The position numbers and the translations under genes are program-made. From Peptostreptococcaceae bacterium VA2 (lineage in GTDB: Bacteria; Bacillota; Clostridia; Peptostreptococcales; Peptostreptococcaceae), in contig JMMB01000007.1 of NCBI GenBank assembly GCA_000686145.1, positions 2,418,001-2,482,000 on the forward strand: 64,000 nt of DNA. The letters run 5' to 3'. Positions 18,375 to 27,351 of the stretch are shown here, piece by piece; position 1 is the stretch's first letter; each line of letters begins with the position of its first letter. The notes beneath the pieces are model-generated. The model worked only from the letters and a program-made list of their open reading frames with translations, was not told the origin of the DNA and ran no database searches.

Positions 18375-19235
18375 GTAATATATATACCATCATCAAATCT
18401 ATAATAAATAAATATAATATTTCTAGTCCTTGTAAACTAGTTGGTGTTTCGCGAAGCGTTTATTATAAATGGTTAAGTAGATGTAAAAAATTTACCGATA
18501 GGGATAATCAAAATAAAATAATTAAACAACATATATTGGATCTTCATAAAAATATAGAGGTACCTACGGTAGAAAAAGAATTTGTATTTATTTAAATAAA
18601 ATATTACTATTTGCAGTAAATCATAAGATAATTTATAGACTAATGAAGGAGTTGGGTATTCAGTCTGTTATTAGAAAAAAGGTTTATAAGCATAAATATA
18701 AACCATCTAACGTCGCTGATAACGTACTGAATAGAGATTTTTCTACTAGTAAACCATTAGAAAAAATCTGCATGGATATTACATATATACCAATTAGCAA
18801 CTCTTCTCAAAGATTTTTATATATAAATGTTGCTAAAGATTTGTTTAATGGAGAAATTATAGCATATGATGTTAGCTCTAGAAATGATACTATACTAGTT
18901 AAAAATACGATAGATAAACTTACTAAGATGAACTTAAGTGATAGTTGTATTTTGCATACTGACCAAGGACTTCAATATACTCGTAAACAGTACTCAACTC
19001 AACTGAGAGAGAATAGTATAAAGCAATCTATGTCTAGAAAAGAAAAATATTGGTATAACGCTCCTATTGAGAGTTTTTTAGTCATATGAAATCTGAACTT
19101 CTATACTTAGTTGATACTAAAAATCCTAATGAAATTACTAAACTTATAGATGAATATACTTATTTTTATAATAATGAGCGTATACAAATAAAAAGCGGCA
19201 TGAGTCCTGTTGAATACAGAAAACTTGCCGCCTAA
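18366..19235 (+). pseudogene. IS3-family transposase OrfB, frameshifted
   Basis: All three catalytic residues can be read: D in CMDITYI, D in HTDQG and E in NAPIESF, so this was a DDE integrase-type transposase. It is broken twice: near 18560-18570 the frame changes between KNIEVPT and TYGRKRICIYLNK, and near 19076 a T-run indel shifts IESF into a stop while FFSHMKSELLYLVDTKN continues in another frame to the end (KLAA stop). Two frameshifts make activity without a helper copy unlikely. Confidence 0.85.
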
Positions 19236-19273
19236 GGTACTTTTTTATGAGTGTCTACTTGACAGGGTCATAT

Positions 19274-19326
19274 CTATATCGTGGATATATAAATTTGTAT
19301 CTATCTATATAAGGTCCTATTTTATC
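19274..19326 (-). pseudogene. Possible upstream remnant of the interrupted DUF2325 gene
   Basis: Beyond the right end of the insertion sequence, on the same strand as the DUF2325 fragment, a stop-free run reads NIIDKIGPYIDRYKFIYPRYR up to the junction. An in-frame TAA precedes it and there is no start codon, and the two fragments are not in the same frame if the assumed 3-bp duplication is removed, so more than a simple insertion must have happened. No ATPase terminator is seen here either, which fits a local deletion. Confidence 0.3.
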
Positions 19327-19350
19327 TATAATGTTTTTTTATACTTATTA

Positions 19351-21975
19351 TTAGTTTTTATTTATGAACTTGCTACCTTCCATTGCTAAACTAGCAACTA
19401 TAGCTAAAGTAAAACAAGTTCCAAGGTTTTGTAAGTTAAAGTTTTCTGGTATTGCAAATATCTCTCTCATAAATGGAACTAATGTTATACCAAACATAGC
19501 TAAACATATAACAACTGCACCTAAAACATATTTATTACTAGCAAAACCTAATTTAAATATTGTTTCAGTATTAGATCTTGATGCAAATGTTTGTATTATT
19601 CTAGATAATGTAAGTGTAGCAAATGCCATTGCAGTTCCTAATTCTGGTGAATATTGTGTTCCTATATATTGAGCTGTTATAGTGACAATCCCTATTATAG
19701 TTCCTCTAACCGCTACAGCTCTTAAAGTTCCTCCTGCAAGTATTCCTTCATTAGGATTTCTTGGAGGGTTATTCATTACAGTTTTTTCAGGCTTTTCAAG
19801 ACCTAGTGCTATTGCTGGAAGCGAATCTGTTACTAAGTTTATAAATAGTAGTTGTATAGTTGTAAATGGATTAGCCCAATCTGCAAATACTGCAAATAAT
19901 ATTGCTATTATTCCACCTAAGTTTCCTGCAAATAAATAAGTTATAGATTTTTTAATATTATCATAAACTGTTCTACCTACTTCAACAGCTTTAACTATTG
20001 TTGCAAAGTTATCATCAAGTAATACCATAGAAGATGCATCCTTAGCAACTTCAGTACCACTTCCCATACCTATTCCTATATCTGCTTGTTTTAAAGCTGG
20101 CGCGTCATTTACACCATCCCCCGTCATAGCACATACCTTACCTTTGCTTTGCCAAGCTTTTACTATTCTTATTTTATTTTCTGGTGAAACTCTTGCATAA
20201 ACTGATATTTTTTCTAGATTTTCATCTAATTGTTTATCACTTAATTCGTCTAATTCTTGACCTGTAAGTGCTAAGTCACCATCAACCATTATTCCTATAT
20301 CTTTTGCTATAGCTCTTGCAGTTGTTTTATGGTCTCCTGTTATCATTACTGTTTTTATTCCAGATTTTTTAGCATCTTTAACAGCTTCATATACTTCTTC
20401 CCTTGGAGGATCTATCATGGCCATAATACCAACAAGTGTTAAGTCTTTTTCATCATCTATACCTATATTAGAGTTTTTACTTTCTATATTTTTAGTTGCA
20501 AATGCTAAAACTCTTAGTGCTTTATTTGAAAATTCTTCATTATTTTTTTTGTATTCATTTATTATTTCTTCATTGATAGAAACTAATTCTCCATCTTCTA
20601 ATGCGTATTTACATCTATTAAATACTATATCTGGTGCACCTTTTGTAAGCATTATAGATTTATCATTTATCTTATTTACAGTTGACATAAGTTTTCTATC
20701 ACTATCAAATGGTAATTCGCTTATTCTATTGTATTTTTCTCTTATTTCTTTATAATTCAAACTATTTTTATCTGCATAATTTATAAGTGCTACTTCTGTA
20801 GGGTCTCCTATTTCTATACCTTCATTAGTTATATCAGAGTCATTGCAAAGTACAGATGCTAATGTTAAATATTCTTCTTGGATAGAACCATACTTAGTTA
20901 AAGCCGCTTCACATCCACCACTATTATTATCTAAGTTTACTTCTTTAACCCCATACATATAAGTGTCTACTACAGTCATCTTATTTTGAGTTAATGTACC
21001 CGTTTTATCTGTACATATTACACTTGTAGAGCCTAGCGTTTCAACTGCTGGTAATTTTCTTATTATAGCTTGTTTTTTAGCCATTGTATTTGTTCCAACT
21101 GCTAAAACTATCGTAACTATTGAAGATAGAGCTTCAGGTATTGCTGCAACTGCTATTGCTATTGCAAACATGAATGAATCAACTACATTATCGCCTCTAA
21201 AAACTTGAACTGCAAATATTATAGCTGATAATGCTACTATACCCACACCTAATTTTTTACCAAAGTCATCTAATTTTTTCTGAAGAGGTGTTTCTTTATT
21301 TTCTGCATTATCTAACAAATCTGCTATTTTACCTACTTCTGTATTCATACCACATTCTGTAACTACATAAGTTGCTCTACCATAAACAACCATAGAACCA
21401 CTAAATACCATATTCTTTTGGTCACCTAATGCACATTCATCAAGTATTACTTCTTGATGTTTTAGTACAGGTTCTGATTCTCCTGTTAACATTCCTTCTA
21501 CAACCTTAAGAGTTTGAGCTTCTATTATTCTACCATCTGCTGGTACATAATCCCCTGCTTCTAATATTACAATATCTCCTTGAACTAGCTCCCTTGATGG
21601 TACAGTAACTTTAATATTATCTCTTATTACTTTTGCATTTGGTACTGACATTTTCTTCAAACTTGATAATGAACCTTCTGCCTTTTTAGTTTGAACTACT
21701 CCAAGTATTGAATTTAATATTAACACTGCAAATATTATACTAGATTCTACTACTTCCCCTAAAAATACTTGAACAAGAGCTGCTATTAAAAGAATTATAA
21801 CTAATGGATCTTTAAAACTATCAACAAATAATTTCCATGTTGGTGTTTTTTCTTTTTCTTGTAATTCATTATATCCGTATTTTTCTAATCTCTCTTGTAC
21901 TTCTTCCTTAGCTATACCGTTTAAACTAGTGTTTAGCTTTTTGGTTACGTCTTCTACACTTTTTTTATAAAACAT
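19351..21975 (-). CDS. P-type cation-transporting ATPase (Ca2+/Mn2+ type)
   Basis: I use ATG 21975 (MFYKKSVEDV) because GGAGG lies within the in-frame GTG-led extension; this gives 874 residues. It has the N-terminal cation ATPase domain (YGYNELQEKEKTPTW), the actuator TGES loop (MLTGESEPV), the phosphorylation motif DKTGTLTQNKM (Asp ~325), KGAPD in the nucleotide domain, and TGDGVNDAPALKQADIGI. The M4 motif AAIPEALSSIVTIVLA contains the PEAL/PEGL-type ion-binding helix. By sequence it is a PMCA/SERCA-like Ca2+ pump; the Mn2+ riboswitch in its leader suggests manganese efflux as a main role. Confidence 0.88.
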   Translation of the reverse strand: MFYKKSVEDVTKKLNTSLNGIAKEEVQERLEKYGYNELQEKEKTPTWKLFVDSFKDPLVIILLIAALVQVFLGEVVESSIIFAVLILNSILGVVQTKKAEGSLSSLKKMSVPNAKVIRDNIKVTVPSRELVQGDIVILEAGDYVPADGRIIEAQTLKVVEGMLTGESEPVLKHQEVILDECALGDQKNMVFSGSMVVYGRATYVVTECGMNTEVGKIADLLDNAENKETPLQKKLDDFGKKLGVGIVALSAIIFAVQVFRGDNVVDSFMFAIAIAVAAIPEALSSIVTIVLAVGTNTMAKKQAIIRKLPAVETLGSTSVICTDKTGTLTQNKMTVVDTYMYGVKEVNLDNNSGGCEAALTKYGSIQEEYLTLASVLCNDSDITNEGIEIGDPTEVALINYADKNSLNYKEIREKYNRISELPFDSDRKLMSTVNKINDKSIMLTKGAPDIVFNRCKYALEDGELVSINEEIINEYKKNNEEFSNKALRVLAFATKNIESKNSNIGIDDEKDLTLVGIMAMIDPPREEVYEAVKDAKKSGIKTVMITGDHKTTARAIAKDIGIMVDGDLALTGQELDELSDKQLDENLEKISVYARVSPENKIRIVKAWQSKGKVCAMTGDGVNDAPALKQADIGIGMGSGTEVAKDASSMVLLDDNFATIVKAVEVGRTVYDNIKKSITYLFAGNLGGIIAILFAVFADWANPFTTIQLLFINLVTDSLPAIALGLEKPEKTVMNNPPRNPNEGILAGGTLRAVAVRGTIIGIVTITAQYIGTQYSPELGTAMAFATLTLSRIIQTFASRSNTETIFKLGFASNKYVLGAVVICLAMFGITLVPFMREIFAIPENFNLQNLGTCFTLAIVASLAMEGSKFINKN

Positions 21976-22120
21976 ACTTACCTCCACTTTAAATTATTTA
22001 AATCTCTTACTTAAAGTTAAACCTACTATCAATTCACGTCTTTAGAATTTTTTGATGTCTGTCTTTGTTATGTAATTACCTAAAATTCTATATGCTTTAA
22101 TAATAATTTGATTTTTATAA

Positions 22121-22173
22121 AATAAAAAAGACCTTCAAAGTAGACTCTAATTAGAGTTTACTTTGAAGGTCTT
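22121..22173 (-). terminator. Riboswitch-controlled terminator ahead of the P-type ATPase
   Basis: A stem of about 22 bp (22129-22150 with 22152-22173) is followed by a U-tract on the minus strand. Its upstream arm contains the AAGACCTTCAAAG that also closes the aptamer, so the two structures are mutually exclusive. Confidence 0.85.
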
Positions 22174-22270
22174 GCTAACAAGTTAATATACTCGCTAATC
22201 AACCGGGATATATAATCCGAACTGACGACTGATTATCACTTTCGTGAAAGCTACTCCCCTTCAAGGGAAT
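22155..22270 (-). promoter_or_regulatory. yybP-ykoY family manganese riboswitch
   Basis: Read on the minus strand the leader carries GGGGAGTAGC, a hairpin CTTTCACGAAAG, CAGTCGTCAG, then CCCGGTTGATTAGCGAG and GCAAGACCTT. These are the conserved internal loops and closing strand of the yybP-ykoY aptamer, which binds Mn2+ and turns genes on. CCTTGAAGG at the 5' end can pair with CCTTCAAAG at the 3' end as helix P1. It controls the P-type ATPase ~180 nt downstream. Confidence 0.88.
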
Positions 22271-22360
22271 ATTATTTATTTATACACTCATTATACGTTT
22301 ATATTTTTTGTTTAGCAACAGTTTCTTAAAATTTTACATTCTCTTAACATTTATAATATA

Positions 22361-23014
22361 TTAAGCTTCTTTTTCTAAAGGTTTCTTTAATACTGCTAAA
22401 AGTACCATTCCTACTACAGAACCTATTATTATTGTAGCTAAATATTCTAGAGGATTTGAAACTACTGGTACTACGAAGATTCCTCCATGAGGAGCTCTAA
22501 GTGCTGCCCCAAATACCATACTTAATGCTAGTGCTATAAGTATACCTCCACTTACAACAAACAGTAGCATGTTTGATACACCATTCATTAAATGCTTATA
22601 TATTTTTCTAAAAGCTGTTTCATCTTCGTTACTTTCTTCACTAGAAATACTTCCTCCAGAGTGATGATAAACTGGTGCATCTCCTTTTGAAGCTCGCTCT
22701 ATTAATTCTTCTGCTTTGTGTATTCCATTTGCAACCTTAGTTATGATAACCTTTTTATCAGCAGCTACTATTATACAATCTGCATTTTCTATTTCATCTA
22801 AACATCCTTCTATCTTATACCCAACACCTCTTATAGAAATTATTCTACTATTTTTAAGTTCTTTGTTTATATCTTTTACTTCACTTTGAATGGTCTTTGT
22901 AGAACATCCTATTTCTTGACTTAAAGCTATACTGCTTACTGCATCACTACTACTTACGAGTGTTTTTATTATATTTAATTATCTTGAGGTTATACTTATT
23001 TTCACTAAAATCAT
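22361..23014 (-). pseudogene. Composite remnant: PRD-type regulator N-terminus fused to fructose PTS EIIB/EIIC pieces
   Basis: From ATG 23014 the frame reads MILVKISITSR, TAA (22979-22981), LNIIKTLVSSSDAV, SIALSQEIGCSTKTIQSEVK and ISIRGVGYKIEG, which is the helix-turn-helix start of a LicR/MtlR-like regulator with the usual SRQ glutamine turned into a stop (CAA to TAA). The same frame then runs straight into a fructose EIIB tail (NADCIIVAADKKV..GIHKAEELIERA), the EIIC start (IYKHLMNGVSNMLLFVVSGG) and the EIIC end (RAPHGGIFVVPVVSNPLEYL, LKKPLEKEA). So in-frame deletions have welded three gene pieces. The last 75 residues could still be translated, but no function is expected. Confidence 0.85.
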
Positions 23015-23029
23015 CCTTATTTAGAATAA

Positions 23030-25147
23030 TTATTTTTTAAGCTTTGCTAGAGCCGCTGCAAATGGATTATTAAATACTTCCTCATCTTTATTTTGATTTT
23101 TTAAGTATTTATTTATATCTTTTTTAGATCCTTTGTTTTTTTCTTCTGCTTTTCTTTTATTAAAAGTACTTAACTTTTCTCTATGTCCACAACTACATAC
23201 AAATGTTTTTCCTTCACCTTCACCACGAAGTTCTAGCTTTTTATGACATATCGGACATCTTGAATTTGTTACTTGTGAAACAGTTTTTCTTGTATTACAT
23301 TCTCTATCTTCACAAACTAGCATTTTACCTTTTTTCCCGTTTACTTCAAGCATAAATTTTCCACACTCTGGACATCTATTTTTAGTTAAATTATCATGTT
23401 TAAATTTAGAATCACTATTTTTAATTTCTTTAACTACATCTTGTGAGTAATTTTTCATATCATTTATAAAATTATTTTTATTTAATTTTCCTTTTGATAT
23501 ATCTAATAATTTAGATTCCCAAGATGATGTTAATTCTGGTGTTTTTAATTCACTTGGAACTAATTCTAATAATTGTTTTCCTTTTGAAGTTATATAAATA
23601 TCTTTTCCTTTTTTTTCTAATAAGAATGAGTTAAATAACTTTTCTATTATATCTGCTCTTGTAGCAACTGTTCCTAATCCGTTTTTCTCCATAGCTGTAA
23701 GCAATGTTCCTTCATTTAAGTATCCTGGAGGATTAGTTTTTCCAGTAGTTTTATTTAACTTAACCACGTTTAAAATTTCTCCTTCTTTAACTGAAGGTAT
23801 ACTGTCATAACTTTCATCATCTTCGCTATCTTTGTAGGTTTCTCTCCATCCCAAGCTTATTACTTTATTTCCTTTTGCACTAAAGTTCTCTCCATTTATT
23901 TCACCAGTTATTGAAGTTTGTTCATATTCAAATGGTGGACAAAGGACTGCTAAGAATCTTTTTACAACAAGGTCGTAAATTTTTCTTTCTTTATCGCTTA
24001 GCTCTCCTAAAAATACTTTTTCTTCAGTTGGTATAATAGCATGATGATCACTTACTTTTGAATCATCTACGAATGATTTATTTCCATTTATTTTTGATTT
24101 TAATAACTTATTGCAAACTCTAGAATAATCACTTACATTAACTGCTTTTACTCTGTCTGATAAAGTTTCTACTATATCACTAGTTAAGTATCTTGAATCT
24201 GTTCTTGGATAAGTAAGCACTTTATGATATTCATATAATTTTTGCATTATCGAAAGTGTTTCTTTTGCTGAGTATCCAAATATTTTATTTGCATCTCTTT
24301 GTAATTCTGTTAAGTCATATAATGCTGGTGAATATTTTTTCTTATGTGACTTATTAACTTTATTTATTTCTATATCATTATTTTTTACTTTATTCATTGT
24401 ATTATCTATTTTTTCTTCATTAAAACTATTGCTTGAATTAAATTTATCTTGCCATATAAATTTAAGTTGATCATTTCCTTTACTAGCTACTAAATTTATA
24501 CCATAGTAATTCTTAGGTTTAAATTCCATTATTTCTTTTTCTCTTTTAAGTATCATAGCTATAGTTGGTGTTTGAACTCTACCGCAAGAAAGTTGTGCAT
24601 TATGCTTTGTTGTAAGTGCACGTGTTGCGTTTATTCCAACTATCCAGTCAGCTTCTGCTCTTGCTATCGCTGAGTGATATAAATTTTCGTATTCTCTTCC
24701 ATCTTTAAGTTTAGAAAATCCTTCTTTTATGGCTTTATCTGTGCTTGATGATATCCATAAACGTTTTAGTGGCTTTTTAACTTGTGCTTTTTCTATTATC
24801 CATCTTGCTACAAGCTCCCCTTCACGTCCTGCATCTGTTGCTATTACTATTTCAGATACGTCTTCTCTATTCATTTGTGATTTTACTGCATTAAACTGTT
24901 TACTACTTTTTTTAATTACTACTGTTTTTAAATATTTTGGCAATATTGGCAAATCATCTATATTCCAAGATTTATATTTTTCTCCATAACTCTCTGGGTC
25001 TGCTAGTGTTACTAAGTGTCCTAGTGCCCATGTTACTATATATTTTGGCCCTTCTATGTATCCATTTTTTACGTTATTACATCCTAATACTTTAGCTATA
25101 TCTCTTCCTACTGAAGGTTTTTCTGCTAATACTAATATCTTCTTCAT
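23030..25147 (-). CDS. topB: DNA topoisomerase III
   Basis: The 705-residue type IA topoisomerase starts with a TOPRIM domain (KILVLAEKPSVGRDIAKVLG; later ATDAGREGELVARWI), continues with the DNA-gate domain carrying the catalytic tyrosine in LTYPRTDSRYL (~residue 312) and ends with two zinc-ribbon modules (CPECGKFML..CEDREC and CPICHKKLEL..CSCGHRE). It cuts one DNA strand to decatenate and unknot DNA. The upstream GAACG..AT-rich gap and a strong AAAGGA ribosome site indicate its own transcript. The short C-terminal lysine-rich tail is usual. Confidence 0.93.
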   Translation of the reverse strand: MKKILVLAEKPSVGRDIAKVLGCNNVKNGYIEGPKYIVTWALGHLVTLADPESYGEKYKSWNIDDLPILPKYLKTVVIKKSSKQFNAVKSQMNREDVSEIVIATDAGREGELVARWIIEKAQVKKPLKRLWISSSTDKAIKEGFSKLKDGREYENLYHSAIARAEADWIVGINATRALTTKHNAQLSCGRVQTPTIAMILKREKEIMEFKPKNYYGINLVASKGNDQLKFIWQDKFNSSNSFNEEKIDNTMNKVKNNDIEINKVNKSHKKKYSPALYDLTELQRDANKIFGYSAKETLSIMQKLYEYHKVLTYPRTDSRYLTSDIVETLSDRVKAVNVSDYSRVCNKLLKSKINGNKSFVDDSKVSDHHAIIPTEEKVFLGELSDKERKIYDLVVKRFLAVLCPPFEYEQTSITGEINGENFSAKGNKVISLGWRETYKDSEDDESYDSIPSVKEGEILNVVKLNKTTGKTNPPGYLNEGTLLTAMEKNGLGTVATRADIIEKLFNSFLLEKKGKDIYITSKGKQLLELVPSELKTPELTSSWESKLLDISKGKLNKNNFINDMKNYSQDVVKEIKNSDSKFKHDNLTKNRCPECGKFMLEVNGKKGKMLVCEDRECNTRKTVSQVTNSRCPICHKKLELRGEGEGKTFVCSCGHREKLSTFNKRKAEEKNKGSKKDINKYLKNQNKDEEVFNNPFAAALAKLKK

Positions 25148-25397
25148 ATTATTTCCTTTCTCTCAATCCATCTATTTTAATTTTTAATATTATATTTTTT
25201 AATACAATAAATACTATAAGTATATTTTAAACTAAATCTAACCATTTTAAAATTTTATTACATACTATTAAGTACATTAATCTTAATTTATTATAAATTC
25301 AATAAATATTATAAGTTAATATTACCATATATTTTAAAAGTAACTAGGGGGTAATGTTTAAAATATATTTTTATTTATATGTTTTGATAATATTTAG

Positions 25398-25424
25398 TTG
25401 ACAAGTTTTCAAAATATATATAAT
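25398..25424 (+). promoter_or_regulatory. Sigma-A promoter of the glycine-riboswitch transcript
   Basis: TTGACA at 25398-25403 and TATAAT at 25419-25424 (15 nt apart; TAATAT at 25421 gives 17) lie just before the first glycine aptamer. Confidence 0.7.
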
Positions 25425-25456
25425 ATTATTGTAAATAACGCTAATACAAATCAATA

Positions 25457-25635
25457 CCCGATTGAAGCTTTATAGAAGAGCTGTCAAATATGACACACCG
25501 AAGGAGTCGCACTCTCAGGTACTTTTTTATAAGTAGGACTGTAAAGTTTAGGGAACTCTGGAGAGACCTATTATAGGCGCCGAAGGGGCAAGGCAATTTC
25601 GCTCAATCTCTCAGGCAAAAGGACAGGGATTATAT
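25457..25635 (+). promoter_or_regulatory. Tandem glycine riboswitch
   Basis: Two related aptamers follow each other. The first has CACCGAAGGAG..CTCTCAGGTAC..GTAGGACTG (about 25457-25545); the second has GGAGAG..GCGCCGAAGGGGCAAG..ATCTCTCAGGCAAAAGGACAGGG (about 25550-25630). The conserved CCGAAGG, CTCTCAGG and GGAC elements match the gcvT-type aptamer. Two aptamers in series before an AGCS transporter is a known arrangement. Confidence 0.93.
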
Positions 25636-25690
25636 ACTATTTACTTAGTGCTTTTTTGAGTACTTATTTATAGTGTGTCGTTTATCCAGA

Positions 25691-25722
25691 GCTAAATCTA
25701 AATTAGATTTAGCTTTTATTAT
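25691..25722 (+). terminator. Terminator of the glycine riboswitch expression platform
   Basis: A 10-bp stem (25691-25700 with 25704-25713, loop AAT) is followed by a T-rich run, about 60 nt after the second aptamer and ~140 nt before the symporter gene. Confidence 0.75.
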
Positions 25723-25860
25723 TTTATTATTTTATATTTTAAAGTTTGGATAAACTTTCAAAATCTACATTCATTCCTGTCAATTAATTCATTTTACTCC
25801 ATGGATTTATTTAGCTCTAAAATTTAGTCGTTAATATATACGACAATTAAGGGGTGTTTT

Positions 25861-27234
25861 ATGAATTTAATTGATATCTTAAATCAAGCTAACTCATTTA
25901 TATGGGGACCACCATTACTAGCATTACTAGTTGGTACTGGTATTTTATTTTCTTTTAAACTTGGATTCTTACAAATTACCAAGCTTCCTCTAGCAGTAAA
26001 ATTAATATTTAAATCTAATAATAACTGTAATGGAGATATTTCTAGTTTTTCAGCTTTATGTACAGCTTTAGCTGCCACTGTGGGTACTGGGAATATTGTT
26101 GGTGTTGCTACTGCTATAAAAATAGGAGGTCCTGGAGCACTATTTTGGATGTGGATTGCTGCATTTTTCGGCATGGCTACAAAATATGCAGAGGGTGTAC
26201 TTGCTATAAAATATAGAACTAAAGATGAAAATGGACAAGTTTCAGGTGGACCTATGTACTACATATTAAATGGTTTGGGTAAAAAATATAAACCTTTAGC
26301 AATATTCTTTGCTGTAAGTGGTATATTAGTAGCTTTACTTGGAATTGGTACATTTACTCAGGTTAATTCTATAACGGATTCTATTAATGGTAGTTTTGGT
26401 ATTGATCCTAGATTAACTGGAATAGCTTTAACTTTATTAGTTGCCTTAGTTATCTTCGGAGGTATTAAAAATATCTCAAAAGTTGCTACAACTATTGTGC
26501 CTTTTATGTCTTTTACTTATATATTAATATGCCTATTAATTCTTGTAAGTTTTGCAGATAAAATACCTGCCACTTTTGCATTAATATTTAATAGTGCTTT
26601 TAATCCAACTTCTGCAGTTGGCGGTTTTTTAGGTGCTAGTGTCTCTATGGCTATTAGAAATGGTATTTCTCGTGGTGTATTTTCAAATGAATCCGGACTT
26701 GGTAGTGCACCTATTGCTGCAGCTGCAGCTAAAACTAAGTGGCCTGCTGAACAAGGTCTTGTTTCTATGACAGGTACTTTTATAGATAGTTTAATAATTT
26801 GTTCTATTACTGGTTTTTCACTTATATTATCTGGAGTTTGGCAAGGAGATGCAAATGGCGCTCTTATGGCTCAATCTGCTTTTGCAAGTGTGCTCCCTAT
26901 AGTTGGACCTTTATTTTTAACTCTTATTTTAAGCTTATTTGCTTTTACTACTATACTTGGTTGGAGTTACTACGGTGAAAGATGTTTTGAATTCTTGTTT
27001 GGAACTAAAGGAATAAATGGATATAGAGTGGTCTTTGTATTAATGGTACTTCTTGGTTCATTCTTAAAATTAGAGATGATTTGGATAATTGCAGATATTG
27101 TAAATGCTCTTATGGCAATACCTAATCTAATAGCTTTAATACTTCTTATGCCAGTAGTTGTTAGTGAAACTAATATTTATATAGACTATTTAAAATCTAA
27201 TAAGGATTCTAGTGTTTCTAAAGAAGCTATTTAG
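25861..27234 (+). CDS. Alanine/glycine:cation symporter (AGCS family)
   Basis: The 457-residue protein has about ten or eleven membrane helices and the AGCS hallmarks ATVGTGNIVGVATAIKIGGPGALFWMW (residues ~71) with the following KYAEGVLAIKYR, plus SNESGLGSAPIAAAAAKT near residue 277. These proteins co-transport Na+ or H+ with alanine or glycine. The glycine riboswitch directly upstream points to glycine as the physiological substrate. The start is ATG behind AAGGGGTG. It is followed by its own terminator. Confidence 0.92.
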   Translation: MNLIDILNQANSFIWGPPLLALLVGTGILFSFKLGFLQITKLPLAVKLIFKSNNNCNGDISSFSALCTALAATVGTGNIVGVATAIKIGGPGALFWMWIAAFFGMATKYAEGVLAIKYRTKDENGQVSGGPMYYILNGLGKKYKPLAIFFAVSGILVALLGIGTFTQVNSITDSINGSFGIDPRLTGIALTLLVALVIFGGIKNISKVATTIVPFMSFTYILICLLILVSFADKIPATFALIFNSAFNPTSAVGGFLGASVSMAIRNGISRGVFSNESGLGSAPIAAAAAKTKWPAEQGLVSMTGTFIDSLIICSITGFSLILSGVWQGDANGALMAQSAFASVLPIVGPLFLTLILSLFAFTTILGWSYYGERCFEFLFGTKGINGYRVVFVLMVLLGSFLKLEMIWIIADIVNALMAIPNLIALILLMPVVVSETNIYIDYLKSNKDSSVSKEAI

Positions 27235-27256
27235 TAAACTATATTCTTTAATGTAT

Positions 27257-27295
27257 AAAAAGGATTTATCTTATAATTTCTGATAAATCCTTTTT
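27257..27295 (+). terminator. Terminator of the AGCS symporter gene
   Basis: A perfect 14-bp stem (27257-27270 with 27282-27295) ends in a T-run. Confidence 0.85.
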
Positions 27296-27351
27296 ATTAT
27301 TATCTCCTAACACGTCTTATTTAAAAACTATATATGCTAGTCAACAAATCT

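Larger units (their letters stand above)
17982..19270 (+). mobile_element. IS3-family (IS150-like) insertion sequence, degenerate
   Basis: The element is about 1289 bp. The ends carry imperfect inverted repeats sharing CCC and AGTAGACAC (left 17982-18001, right 19251-19270), and TAT flanks both sides (17979-17981 and 19271-19273), a plausible 3-bp target duplication. It encodes orfA and a frameshifted orfB. The exact ends are my estimate within a few bases. It is inserted against the direction of the surrounding minus-strand genes. Confidence 0.8.
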
